DNA of 64,000 nucleotides. Origin: Paragordius varius. Its lineage: Eukaryota > Nematomorpha. Positions 36,530 to 48,575 of the stretch are shown one piece after another (position 1 is the first letter of the stretch; the number at the start of each line of letters is the position of its first letter). The translations under genes were made by a program, and so were the position numbers. The notes beneath the pieces were generated by a model. The model ran no database searches. It saw only the letters and a program-made list of their open reading frames with translations, and had not been told where the DNA came from. The DNA lies in the NCBI GenBank assembly GCA_964247055.1, contig OZ176050.1, positions 5,332,001 to 5,396,000 on the forward strand, in the 5' to 3' direction.

Positions 36530-37054
36530 ACCTAAATCTTTAAAATTAATTACCTCCTTTACTCCAAAAATTTTGGCTATGAATATTCATTAGACTAATT
36601 GAAAAAATATCATAATAATAGGTTAAAATTAGGTGTTTGATTTAGAAAACGTATGATTTAATTAGAAAATCAATCAATAAATACCCTTTTGCAAAGACGG
36701 ATTATGAATAAAAGTCTTTATATTTAAACGTATTATAATTTAAAATATTGAATTCCTGTTATATCTTTTGACATATTAAGTATATATATATTGAACATGC
36801 AGCTTATTGGAAGCATAACTATATGCATTGATAATATTAATTTTTTCCTTAATGAATAGGAAAATGATAATGACTGGATTAATTAAAATTATAAAATTTT
36901 AATTATGAAATAAATTTTTAACAAAAATAACAAGTACTCAAAAAAATAAAATTCAACAATGGTAACAATTACTCAAAAAAATAAAATTATTGAACATGCA
37001 GCTTGATGAAACCATAACTATATGCATTGATCAAAACAAAAAAATAAAAAAAAT
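36530..37054. other. GPCR-tRNA spacer with duplicated 42-bp block
   Basis: A block beginning TTGAACATGCAGCTT occurs at 36791-36832 and again at 36990-37031, about 85% identical and in the same orientation. An ACTCAAAAAAATAAAATT word is also tandemly repeated near 36936 and 36971. No coding potential is seen. Confidence 0.7.
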
Positions 37055-37136
37055 AGCACGGGTGGGGTTTGAACCCACGCGGACATACGTCCATTGGATC
37101 TTAAGTCCAACGCCTTAACCACTCGGCCACCGTGCT
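37055..37136 (-). tRNA. tRNA-Leu (anticodon UAA)
   Basis: An 82-nt type II tRNA. The 7-bp acceptor stem AGCACGG/CCGTGCT pairs fully. The D-arm reads GGCCGAGTGGTTAAGGC, the anticodon stem-loop is TTGGA-CTTAAGA-TCCAA with UAA at the centre, a long variable arm follows, and the T-arm is GTGGG-TTCAAAC-CCCAC. It is intronless. A and B boxes match consensus, and a long T run lies directly downstream on the minus strand (37041-37053 in complement) as a Pol III terminator. Confidence 0.97.
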
Positions 37137-37214
37137 TGTGATATGAGTCCTCTCGTTTAATTTTATATTTCCAAAAAAGGTTTCAAGGTTCCTTATTTTA
37201 ATTAAAATGATCAT

Positions 37215-37516
37215 ATGAGTCGCTACTGGAAGGCCTCCTCTTCTCACATTGGATTATTGTCTAAAACAATTTTAGTAAGAGATAACAAGGTAGAGGAATC
37301 TTTTCAGGCGTTAAATCGGTTAGTTTTTTATTATTATTTTATAGAATTTTAAACCAAGAAAAAATAATACCTGCAATACGAAATAATAGATATTTCGAAA
37401 AACAACGACGCATAAGATTGGCTTTTGAATTTTGTAAATCTATATATAATTATGATATGAATCGTAAAATTCAATATGCTATTCGTAAAAATCGTCCTTC
37501 TCCATGGCTTGCATAA
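37215..37516 (+). CDS. MRPS21: Mitochondrial ribosomal protein bS21m (MRPS21)
   Basis: A small-subunit mitoribosomal protein, homologue of bacterial bS21. Exons 37215-37318 and 37345-37516 give 91 aa (human: 87). Conserved features are NKVEESFQALNRIL, NNRYFEKQRR, FEFCKSIYN and a basic C-terminus RKIQYAIRKNRPSPW. The 26-bp intron separates ALNR from ILNQEK, which are contiguous in the family; reading through it reaches a stop. The stop at 37516 is 8 bp before the ATG of mL64 on the same strand, with no room for a promoter. Confidence 0.95.
37319..37344 (+). other. Ultra-short intron, 26 bp (bS21m)
   Basis: GTTAGT to TTTATAG, phase 2. Between the splice sites it contains only A and T, apart from one G in the donor. 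Confidence 0.93.
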
Positions 37517-37524
37517 TTAGAAAT

Positions 37525-38815
37525 ATGATAATATTCCGTTTAAATAGAACCTGGGCTATATATCCTCCAATTAATATTGATCAACATCGTCCAAACGATA
37601 TACGACAACCATTAAATAATTATACACCTGAAACCGATGATACCAATATAAATAATGAGAATAAAATACGAGATGTTTCAGGCCTTAACCCGGATTTAAA
37701 AAACATGTTTAAGAGTAATATTGTTCCACCCAAAGCTAAATTTGATCATCATTTACGACGTAATCATGTCCGAAGCATTTATTCAAATTATGGTTCTAGT
37801 TCAAGTTTTTGTTTTCTAATGTTTAAGATGTTGACCCATCCGTGTGTTGGCCCACACTCTCTGAAATTGAAAGAAAACAAGCTGACTCGAAAATTATAGA
37901 AACTCAATATTTTGAAGAAATGCAAAAAATAAATGAAAAAAACATTAGGGTTGCCAAAGCAGTTCAGCAACGTAGATCATTGGTAATTATTATTTATTTA
38001 CCTTAATCTCTTATAATTTTAAAAATGTACATCTGCATATTTTAAGGAGACATATATGTGCATCTTAATATATGATATTATTTTCACCTTAAGTTCGTCC
38101 TTCGGCAAATTAAAGTCTCAAAATTAAACAAAATTTTTGCTTAACGTATTTCTGACATAAGTTTTTAAAAGACTTATTGTTACCATTTTTTATAATTTTA
38201 GCACCTAAAATAACACCCTCAGATTTTATCAAATAAGCTATTGACATTTTTAATGTATCTTCATAATTATGGAATTTAATTAACAATTAATAACCTTTAT
38301 TTACAGTAGAATTTAATTTTGAATTTTAACCTGGTCGTTTTTTGACTTTCTATTTTTTTGTTTTGATATTTTGCAAAATTCTAAAAAACTTATATGATAT
38401 AGAGAGCAAGACGCCGGATTCGTACATTATGCATTTTAGCGGGCGAGTTTTAATGCTTTTAAGAATTTAATTATACAGCTTATTTCAATAAAAAATGAGA
38501 AAAAATAGACTACTCTATAATTTATATTAGATTAGGGAAAACATGAAAAAAATGTCACAATACATTGAACGGTACATGGATCGGGGATCTCAAGCAGCTA
38601 CCAAACAAGATGAGGTTAAAAAACAACGCCAACACGAAATGATGGAAGAGGCCCGTGAATATTTTGGTTATAGGATTCAAACACATGACCCCAGATTTCA
38701 AAAGTTAATGGAGGAACGGGAAATGGCTCGGAAAAAAATGCAAAGGCAGGAAAAGAAACGACAACAAGAATCGCGCAAGATTGCGGCCCTTGATATCCTG
38801 AAAACTGTTAAATAA
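37525..38815 (+). CDS. GADD45GIP1: Mitoribosomal protein mL64 (GADD45GIP1/CRIF1-like)
   Basis: A large-subunit mitoribosomal protein, known in vertebrates as CRIF1/GADD45GIP1. Exons 37525-37804, 37828-37982 and 38531-38815 give 239 aa (human: 222). Family landmarks are YGSSSNVDPSVCWPT, then a long charged helix containing NMKKMSQYIERY, GYRIQTHDPRFQKLMEE and a Lys/Arg-rich end. Intron 1 is 23 bp and splits SSS|N; excising exactly these bases restores the family's GxxSNVDPxxxWPT pattern. A 35-bp alternative from 37793 keeps the frame but breaks the motif. An in-frame upstream ATG at 37504 would overlap the bS21m coding end. An AG at 37519-37520, four bases before the ATG, could be a trans-splice acceptor. 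Confidence 0.93.
37805..37827 (+). other. Ultra-short intron, 23 bp (mL64 intron 1)
   Basis: GTTTTTG to TTTAAG with an internal CTAAT that could act as branch point, only 7 nt before the AG. Phase 1. Confidence 0.85.
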
Positions 38816-38844
38816 TAATAGATTGCAATGATAATTACTGCTTT

Positions 38845-39830
38845 TTTATTTTGTTAAAGATTTACTTTTTTTCGTTAATTGGGTATTAATATTTGGTAAA
38901 GAATATAAAAACAAGAGCTATATGGTATACCATATCATATTCTTTAAAAAAGTAAAAGAATTGTGGGGGAAGGGCGCCGGAAATCTTTGATAAAAAATGA
39001 AAATACACTAACTACTTACCCTTCACTTAAAATTATTGTGTAAAAGGGTTAGGAAAATCGTAATTTTAATCTCAATTATAATTTTTTTGTTTTGATATGG
39101 GAACGATTTAAAATATGCTATATTAAATAATTATAAAATTAAATTATTTAAAAAATATATCAAAACCATTGTAAAATTTTCCACTTTTATAACATTAATA
39201 AACATATATAAATAATTTATTCAATAAAATACTTGATATTAGTTATTTTAAGCTAACAAATGGTAAATATTTAGTCAACGTGACATGTGTAAAACCGCTT
39301 TATCTATTTCTATCAATGTAAGATGTAACTTAAATAAAAAATTAAATTTAATTTTACCCTTAACACTTAATGAAGACAACATTTTGCAAATATTTTGTAA
39401 AATAAAAATGGTGTCGAAGTTGTTTCACATGTAACTTTTTTTTCAAAACAAAAATTTATTTAGATATTTTGGCATATTTATATAATTTTTATTAGGAAAG
39501 AAGCATAAATTTAAAATGGGACCGTTTCTTACACTAGTTTATTAAAAATACTAACTCAAATTTTGTCTGGGGTATATTTGGATACCCCATTTTAGGTGTT
39601 AAATAAAATTTTTATCAAAAAAAACTTAATATATAAAATTTTGCAAAAAATTAACAAAAATATTACCATTCCCCTTTAAACAATATTAATTTTCATTTTT
39701 TATCAAAGATTTCTGACGCCCTTTCCCCACACTTCTTTAATTTTAAAGAATATGTAGCTCTTGTTTTTATATTCTTTACCAAATAATAATACCCAATTAA
39801 CGAAAAAAAGTAAATCTTTAACAAAATAAA
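38845..39830. repeat. Fold-back element with long terminal inverted repeats
   Basis: Left arm 38845-39000 (TTTATTTTGTTAAAG inward through TTAATTGGGTATTA and AACAAGAGCTATATG) pairs with right arm about 39697-39830. The arms end next to GGGCGCCGG/GACGCCC blocks. Between them lies a diverged, truncated copy of the TTAA MITE (about 39060-39602), so one element carries or received the other. Confidence 0.8.
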
Positions 39831-40588
39831 GTCTACATGACTGTACATGCATTCGTACAACCCTTAATAAATACTTTCATTGATGAAAAAGTTATGGTAA
39901 AATTATTATTTAATAAACAATATAACCATCTATCCACTTTTATTCCGGAATCGGAACCGGTAATCAGCTGATAATATTATTTTAGATATCATTTGCACTG
40001 GACGCTTGTGCTTTGTTAAATATTGTTATAAAAAATGTTGGATCAACTTAATTATCCGCAAAAGTTATCTTTTAATTCATAGATACATTGTATCATGTTT
40101 AGGCATGTATACAGAATAACGTTCTCTTTTATAAAGGTTAAAGGCATTCTGACTTAAAAATAGTGTGTTTTATAATAAAGTTAGTCAAAAGTTCATAGGG
40201 CACGAATAATATAGGAATGTATAATTAGCTTCTGTATTCAAATTCAAAATGAAGGCCAATGCGAAAAAACGATATTATAAAATTATTATTTATTTTAAAT
40301 GGAAACCGATTCTTGAGAATAATTTCCGAAAAAATAAAACGAATAATATAATTCGGCTCGTTCGAACTATTCGTCTACTAGATTCATTTATTCGCTTTCA
40401 AAGTAATTATACACAATGATTATATAATTCTAAACATTAAAATTTGAGATATTTTAGGTAAATATTTTTATGGAATTATTTACAAAGGTTTCTATATAAG
40501 ATAGGTAAATAATTTTTGTTATAATGCCCATAAAAATATTTTTTAACCCTGACAGAGACGGACAGGTTATTTTAACCTCAGTTTAGCT
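39603..40588. other. AT-rich spacer
   Basis: Outside the fold-back arm this holds no recognisable gene. A GGAATCGGAACCGG word near 39950 and CGGCTCGTTCGAACTATTCG near 40350 are the only unusual patches. Confidence 0.3.
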
Positions 40589-42610
40589 CAGCGGTACTCA
40601 CCAAAAAAATTTGACGGGCCAAATAAAATTTTTTTTTCGAGGGCCATGAATTTTATAATGGCAAATACTCCATAGCTATTTGACACATATGCACTTAATT
40701 ATACTCTAAATTAGCACAATGGTTTTTGCGGATCCCATAATCCATCTAAAAACTCGTTTTGTACCATTTAGTTTAAAAATTAAAATATTTTGATAACAAC
40801 AGTATTGGACATTAACCAATAATTTTTGACAAATTTGGTTTCGCCTCATGACAGACCAATTTTACAAAGTCGTCCATATGATCATCGGTTAAGCGATTTC
40901 TCTATGTAAGCACATTTTTTTATCTTTTCATATTTATTTGGCATATTTGCCAAAATTCTACATATCTTTCTTCCCTACGATAATCCTTGATTATAGCCCC
41001 AAATTGGAATCATTCAAAATCTACGAATTTTTCAATGAAATGCGCCTCAAAACCGAAATGTTAAGTTGCTTAATATTGGATATATCCATATGCCATGTAT
41101 TTGCAACAAGTTTTACGCAATTTTTAATATTTCTTTTGAAATCTGAATTTCATTTCATTAGATAAAAATGTTAAATGATTGTTTATTATTAAATTAATCT
41201 CCGCGGTATCCATATTTTATTCATGAATCGTTTTAAGTGTTGAAAAATATAGGAGTGTTTTACTTATAAAATCTTGTATACATATTTTAGTTTTTCTTCA
41301 TAATCAAATATATGATTAGCAAATTGGGTTATTATTTTGCTCCCTTGAACTTCTATTAAAAATACCAAGTTTATAAGTAATGTCGCAAAGGTCTAATAAA
41401 ACCGACTATTTGGCAATATTAATTTCCTCGTCAAACCTTCTGTTATCTTTTAAAAATAATAGCATGTCTTAAAATAGAAAATCTTTATTACTTTGCTAAG
41501 GAACCATCTCACAGCGGTGTACAAAAGAATATCATCAAACTCACTGTGGATATCTATCAAAAGGTTTTAACAGCGGTTTAATTCTCTGCAACGGATGTGG
41601 TTAACTATATGCACAACCGTTTTAATAACCGAATGAAGTGATTCATCTTTTACACACGAAACCAAGTTTTGCTGATGAATAACGCAGTGAAAGGATAAAA
41701 TATTTTGCAAATTATTGGTTTTTCAAAAGAGAAATAAATCCTTTGTTTATTCTTATCATTGAGAGACAGCTATCTGCGCAGATCGAAACCAATTTTTTCA
41801 TAGATATACTATACCATTATTATCGAAAAAAGTGATAATTATTTCGTAAAACATCCTTTCGTGGTATTATTCATTGGTAAAAATTTTATATATTCTTCGT
41901 TGATTATGTTGTCGTTGCAAAATCGCACGAATAGCGCACATTGAGGTGTTGAACTAATATCAGTGCTAGAATCAATAGCAATAATAAAACATTTGCAGTT
42001 TTTCAGAGCCGATAATGTATTGTTAAAAATATATTTAGACCTATCTTCAATGCGTCGATTGCATCACAAAGTAAGTTATTTAATTTGTCTCATGATTTGA
42101 TCTTTATTATGGAATTTATCAAATAAAAAAGTGCAACCATTTATTAGACATTCTTTTGTTAGTTGGGAATGGTTTTATATTTTTTCCTAAAAATTCCTGG
42201 GAGAAAGCCATGGACATAATAGATTTTTCTTTCTGGTATAATACTTCAATCTTTTTGTATTTTTCGTTTTCCGCATTCTGTTCATTTATGAGAAATTTAA
42301 TTGTAAAATGTCTTTCAATGTATTTTTGTATAATTATGTTGTCCTTGCATATAAGGCAAACAACATTATAATTTAAAACAACAAAGAATTTTTCTTGTCA
42401 TTCTTTTAAGGAGCGATTTTCATCGGATAATTTAAGTTTTTTAGCATTAGGTGTCATCATTTGAATTTATGTTTAAATATTAAGTAAAAAATAGGATTAT
42501 AATTTGAATTATGCTATAAAAACAGGTCGAAATTTAATTTCAATTTGAAAATATTTTATTGGAGTGAGTTGTAAAAAATGATGAAGGATAGCAATGAAAG
42601 GAATACATAA

Positions 42611-42655
<45 letters not shown>

Positions 42656-43545
42656 AGTTTGGGTGAAAGGCTTGCTTAAATACAAAAAAAAGAATGCAAT
42701 AAAAATTTCAAAATAGAAAAGAAATTAGAATACAGAAACAACGTGCCGCAAAATTTCGAAATCATTTTAATGTAAGGAAATTTTTCTACATTTCGAATTG
42801 AGGAAAAAATAACAATTACCAAAATTAAATCTAAAGAAAATAAATTAACGCTTGGATACAACACACTCATTTTAGTCCTTCGATTCAAATTGGGGTAGTT
42901 GGATACCCCAGGCCTGTTTAAAATTAAATTCTTTAAAAAGTATGGAAGCAATCTAAACCATGGCAAAATTTTGCACTTATATAACATTAATAAACCGAAA
43001 TATATAAAAAAATTTATTCAAAAATACTTGATATTACTTATTTTGAGCTAAAACTGAAAAGTAAAAATTTAGTCAACGTGACATGTGTCAAATTGTAATT
43101 AAAAAAATACAAAATAAACCGCTTTTTCTATTTCTATCCATGTTGGATGTAATTTATATAAGATACAAGCTTTAGTTTTACCCTTAAAATTAAATGAAGA
43201 CGATATTTTGCAAAATTTTTGTAAAAACAAAATGGCGTCGAAGTAGTTTGAGATGGAACTTTTTTTCAAAACAAATTTTATCAAGATGTTTTGGCATATT
43301 TATATATTTATCAGGATAGAAGCATAAATTTAAATTGGGACCGTTTCCTTAAATAGTTTTTTAAAAAATTCAATTTAAATTTAGTCTGGGGTATTTAGAT
43401 ACCTCAATTTGAATCGAAGTGTTAATATTAATAAGCGAAAATTCGTTTAAGTGTATTTTAAAAAAGATCAACAAAAAAATAATTTAAGTATCAATATGGC
43501 CATAGGTTTTAAAGGGCTCTTAGGGCCGCGGTTTGAGTGTCACTG
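40589..43545 (-). mobile_element. hAT transposon, 2957 bp, decayed
   Basis: Ends CAGCGGTACTCACC and GGTTTGAGTGTCACTG, with perfect 8-bp flanks GTTTAGCT (40581-40588 and 43546-43553). Minus-strand transposase fragments survive: SSTDISSTPQCALFVRFC near 41900-42000 and FHCVIHQQNL then VNHIRC near 41590-41700, matching the SCAND3/ZBED5-like type seen at 17-19 kb. Many stops break it. A TTAA MITE copy (42845-43425) and an (AT)n tract (42611-42653) lie inside it. Confidence 0.88.
42845..43425 (+). repeat. TTAA-flanked MITE copy nested in hAT
   Basis: A 581-bp copy, TTAACGCTTGGATAC to GAATCGAAGTGTTAA, with TTAA at both outer ends. Each subterminal region can form a hairpin around GGGGTA-GTTGGA-TACCCC or its like. 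It is the most complete copy with both ends, and it postdates the hAT it sits in. Confidence 0.85.
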
Positions 43546-43557
43546 GTTTAGCTTAAA

Positions 43558-45686
43558 GTGACCAGATAGGCTGTTTTTCGCAGTACAGTACTGGGTTTTC
43601 GAAAAAAAACCGCGCCTGTACTGCGCTGACTTTTATACTGCTTTCTGAAATAATTTTTTTTATAAATATGTTTAATTATCATTTATTTATACAAGTTTTG
43701 TTTGTAGAATTCGATAGAGTACCCTTAGTTAAAATAAATAAATGGTTTTTTTGCTGTAAAAAACTATGGCCTTTAATTTTTATATTTTATTTTCTGCTCT
43801 AATTATACATGGAGTTGGGTTTTGGACCGGTCAAATCGCTTATGAATGCAGCCATTCGCGAAGTGCGGAACTATCAATATCAGACTCCAGATTTAGGCCA
43901 ACCTTTCACTCAGGGCCGCAAAAGCGACCTCAAAAATAAACAAAAAATAAATTAATATTTTAGTAAATTTATCTTTTGAAAATTCATTTTGTTTCATATA
44001 AGTTTCAGCTAAATTAAATTTATTTGAGTTTACTTTAATTATAATTATCAAACGGAAAATTTTTATATTTCCGCAACATATTATTTTTAAAATTCGTTAT
44101 ATTTGGTTTCGATATAACCTTTATTTTCTAGGAAAAAAACAACTTTTTCATGTTTTGGGGGAGGTATGCTCCTTAATTTTTTGCTTCCCTAAACTTTAAT
44201 TTTTAGCCAGTTTTCTTTTCATTCTTTTGTGCATAAACAAATTTATAGACCTATTTTGATTTTGCCACACACACACACAGACACACATAATAATTTTTTT
44301 TATTAATCCTTTTCATTCAATTTTCTTTTCCGTGCCTTTTCCTTTGAACAAAATATGGACTGCGGAAAAAAACAACTCACAATAGATACCTTGAAAGCAA
44401 TTGTAATAGTTAAAAATACAGAAAAAAATTGTAAAGCTTTTTTAGATAAAATTTCGCAAAACCATAAATTATTGGGACAATTACATAAATCTGAAAAATA
44501 TATACAATTTATTATTTTTAGATATTATTGCTATTATAAAAAAATAATTATTTATTAATAATTATGTCACGTCATATACCATTGATTGGGTAGACTCAGA
44601 ACTATTTAAATTATTTTTGAATTTTACACTGTAGCAAATTCGGCATCGGAATAATTTCTATCCATTCACCTATCTTTTCTTCATCAACGCATAGTTTTAC
44701 CTGCTGTCAAATAGTAATATTTTCTAAAAAGCTATGGAACAGATTCATAAGATCGTGTATAAATGATTTTATCTGCACGGCAACATCTTATAAAAACCAG
44801 ATATATTGTTTCCCTCTATTTTTATTATCATATATTGGTAATTATATTGTTTTTGACAATAAACATTTTTTGAAACAAACATACCATTATAATCTATATA
44901 TTTATAAAAATGGAAAGTAGTGGCTTGGTGATCTATTTCCGGGAAACCGGTAGATCCACTCAAATCCAAATGTCGAAAGAATATAATCATTGATGAATGC
45001 CTCGACAATAGCTTCGCCCTTTTTTTGAATTAGGCCCCCTGTTCAGGCCCACCCCGTGTAAAAAACGGGTTTTTTTGAAAACACAAATCCACAGAAATCG
45101 TGTCTTTGAGAGAATTTTCTGGAAAACGTGTTGAACCATTCAATTTAAAATATGATTTGTTTACTTATTTTCGATTGCGCCGAACATAATCGGCTCGCTT
45201 TTTTAACTAAGGCAATCTTTTTACCCGCTCCCGTAAAATGTCATTTTTCCAAAAAAATTCAAAAGTAATTGTTTGAATCTATTTTTCGCCCAAGTAAACA
45301 ATATATTAGTATGAATGCACCGTTTTGAAATTCCTATGAGATCATAGCTAATAAATAATGTTTAGAAATAATCCACATATGTGGATCATTTTATTGTCCC
45401 TTTTTTCAAATAGCCCCCCCCCCCAGCCCGAAGGACTTCCTCGGCCTGCTTAGCAGCACGAGATTTATGCTAGTATTATTATATATCCATATATATAACA
45501 TATGATATAATTATATATACATACATTTATATCAAATTTTATTGTTGGATATTTTAATTGTTTCTAATGAGCTTATAAATAGTAACGAACAATATCATTT
45601 AATATAAAACACCGAAAATCCGGTTAAAAAATAGTCAAAGTATGCTTTAATTTTGTACTGCACCAGGGTTCTAAATATCTGGTCAC
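43558..45686. mobile_element. Possible DNA transposon with GTGACCAGATA ends
   Basis: GTGACCAGATA at 43558-43568 and its inverse TATCTGGTCAC at 45676-45686 are perfect 11-bp inverted repeats, followed inside by CAGTACAGTACTG and a TGCAGTAC partner. No clear target duplication is seen. GTTTAGCT, the duplication of the neighbouring hAT, also occurs at 45691-45698. No transposase is readable. The Helitron at 44893-45473 lies inside. Confidence 0.6.
44893..45473 (+). mobile_element. Non-autonomous Helitron, copy 1
   Basis: It starts TCTATATATTTATAAAAATGG after an A and ends CTAG before a T, the A/T target rule for Helitrons. Close to the 3' end, CCGAAGGACTTCCTCGG can form the expected hairpin. 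It is 581 bp, shorter than its partner at 45.8-46.5 kb because of internal deletions. Confidence 0.82.
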
Positions 45687-45818
45687 ATTAGTTTAGCTAG
45701 TTTTTAAACCAAAATAAGGCAACAATAAGGTTTTGATAGGTTTTCCGGAATAAACACATATAAAAAAAGTGAGGTGATAGGTTGTTGGAATCGTATTATA
45801 ATGTTTTTTATATATATA

Positions 45819-46532
45819 CTAGCGTAAATCTCGTGCTGCTACGCGGCCCGAGGAAGTCCTTCGGACTTCTGGGGGGTGGGAGGTTTATTTGAAAAAAGGG
45901 ACAATAAAATGATCCACATATGTGGATTATTTCGAAACATTATTTAATAGCTAAGATCTCATAGGAATTATAAAACGGTGCATTCATATATTGATTGTTT
46001 ACTTGAGGGAAAAATAGATTTAAAAAAATATTTATACATATGATAGATACTCCTTACTCAGCAGCTATCATCAAAGAAACGCTTGACTAAAATTTTTGCC
46101 TTTTAACAGGCAATACGAAAAATCCTTCTCGAATTTTTACAGTCTCATACCTTGGGCAAAAAAATACAATCAAAAAATTATTTTTGTGGACTTTGTTTTT
46201 TTTTGAAAAAAATGGCATTTTACGGGGGTAGCGGGTAAAAAGAGGGCTTAAATCAAAAAAGTGAGTCGACTATGTTCGGCGCGATCAAAAATAAGTAAAC
46301 AAAAATCATATTTGAAATTGAATGGTCCAACACATTCTCCAAAAAATTGACTTAACTCATTTTTCACACGGGGTGGGCCCGAACTGGGGGCCTATTTTAA
46401 AAAAAGGGCGAAGCTATTGTCGGGGCATTCATTAATGATTATATTTTTTCGAAGTTTGGATTTGAATGGGTCTACCGGTTTTCCTGTACCAGATCACAAA
46501 GCCAGCATTTTCCATTTTTATAAATATATAGA
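45819..46532 (-). mobile_element. Non-autonomous Helitron, copy 2 (inverted)
   Basis: On the minus strand it starts TCTATATATTTATAAAAATGG and ends with the hairpin block and ACGCTAG, again between A and T. It is 714 bp. With copy 1 it makes a head-on pair with 3' ends facing, 345 bp apart, the largest palindrome in the window. Confidence 0.82.
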
Positions 46533-48575
46533 TTAGAGCGATTATTATAATTATACATAGCTTTCATAGGATGTAGATTACCTAATAAAATATTTCTTTA
46601 TTTAACTTAAAATATTTTTTACAGCGGTATATTGGATGTTATTATTTATCATATCCATATTATAACGTTCTATCGCATAATGTTATTTAAAGGCATATTT
46701 TTTAAATAAAAATTATATTTTTATACAACCAAATGTACGAAAAATGCTATTTTTAGATTCTATATAATAGCATAAAAATGAAATAACTTTCTTGATATTT
46801 TACATTACCATTCCAATATTTGTCTTACTTAATCCCTCAGTTATAAAATTATGACTTCAGGCCTTTATTTGCGACACCCCTTTTTGACGCAGTGTGCGGT
46901 TTATTTTTTAAAAAACGATTTGATATGGTGTCGATTCCATTTTTTTTGATTATTTTTATTTCGTTTATTAAACAAAAGGCAAAAATCAAAGGCAAAATAT
47001 TTTAAATTCACTTTTAATATGATCAAATAAAAATAGGGTTAGCTGTATCAAAAATAATTAAGTACCTGGAATCTAAACAACTATTTTGTTAATATAATTG
47101 TTTCGGTTGCACAAACAGGTTCAAAAATTGATTGTTATATTCAACGATATTTTAAGAAAATATCGAGGATATATTTCTAATTTAAAATCTGATAAAGAAT
47201 TAGCCCAAATTTAAATTAAATATATTGATAAATTTTGTTTTACTTAACAATTAAATCGAATGTTTTGTTCAATTATTGCGGATTTTAGTAAAAAAAATAT
47301 TTTAACAGCATATAAAACACTTCATGACTTCTTAGGGTAGTTTTATATCCCATAGCGATTTAAAAATTAATTATTTACAATTAAAGCCATTAGGCCAAAT
47401 TTAAAAATATGCTTTCTCTGGCCTTATAGGGACATAATACAAAATTTTATTTAAAAAATTTAAAATTGTAAAAAAATTTCATCGCAAACTTTTTTCCACC
47501 ATTTTTTCTTTTAACTTTATCAAATCGCTAATATAATAGGGAAATATATATATATTATGGTTAGAAAATGTAAACAAATAAATTTAGTATGTTTTAAATT
47601 GCATTCAACCAGAAAAAACTTGATATTTATTGATTTTAAAATTAGCTGTTTAGTTTAATCGTATAAAACTGTCCCAATTTTAGACTATAGAAGGAACTGT
47701 AAATATTAAGCTTTTCACCCAATACACGAGAAAAATGATTGATAATTAAATTTTAACTGAAATATCACTTAAAATAGTAGTTTATTTTCAAGATTGAGCT
47801 CAGATATATAAAATTATCCCAATATGTCATCGTGGAAAATAAGTGAAAGTCAATAAGCATTATTTGACTGAATTATTCTAAAATTAATATTTAATATGGT
47901 AAGTATATTTAATGTCGTAAGCCCTAGGAATCTTCATGGTTATACAATTTTTATTCATAAACAACACTTGTTCATCCAAAGCATTTTTTCAGGCAACATA
48001 TTTTCCATCTAAACGGAACTAAAAATGTCTTGAAATATGGCGTTTGGCTGAAAAATGGTATACTATAAAAAATTTAATATAAAGTATTTTTTTACGGGAT
48101 CACATTTTAGGGTATTTTTTACCCCAAAGTTTTAAATAAAAACCATTGTTTTGAAATTCGTTTTGATCCCTAGAACATTGATCTCCTATGTCAGATGAAA
48201 AGGCTTATATTTTTTACAGTTTTACTAACTTATAAAATCCAAAGGATATCCAAAACACGATTTTAATGAACAGCTGATTCAAAATTATAAACGATTTAAA
48301 AATTTTAAACAAAAAGTAGGCGAAAAACGAGTTTTGTAAGAGAATAAAATTTAAAATTGCCCTAGGACATAAAGCTATCTTAAAAGGTTATGAAGTAAAT
48401 ATGTGTATGCGCAAGTTAATTATACCATTTATTTATAAATTATATTATATGTCGAAGTATGATAATAAAAATACAAATGTTTGTATCAAATCAATATAGC
48501 ATGCATATAAAACACAAATTTATACACAGCCGTTTTGTGAAAGTTCTATAATTGCTGATACGTTTGTGAGAATGT
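46533..48575. other. AT-rich spacer 3' of the glycine-rich gene
   Basis: No gene is recognised. At 47980-48065 a short, decayed relative of the 22.5-24.0 kb fold-back repeat occurs (GCATTTTTTCAGGCAAC, then GGCTGAAAAATGGTATACTATA). Confidence 0.5.

Noticed and set aside
37793-37827. Alternative 35-bp first intron for mL64
   Set aside because: It keeps the frame but deletes part of the SSSNVDP segment that the 23-bp choice matches to the family.
42676-42987. Open frames at 42676-42987, 55609-55809, 56374-56559 and 56645-56911
   Set aside because: Frames recur because they are copies of the same TTAA MITE; no protein domain.
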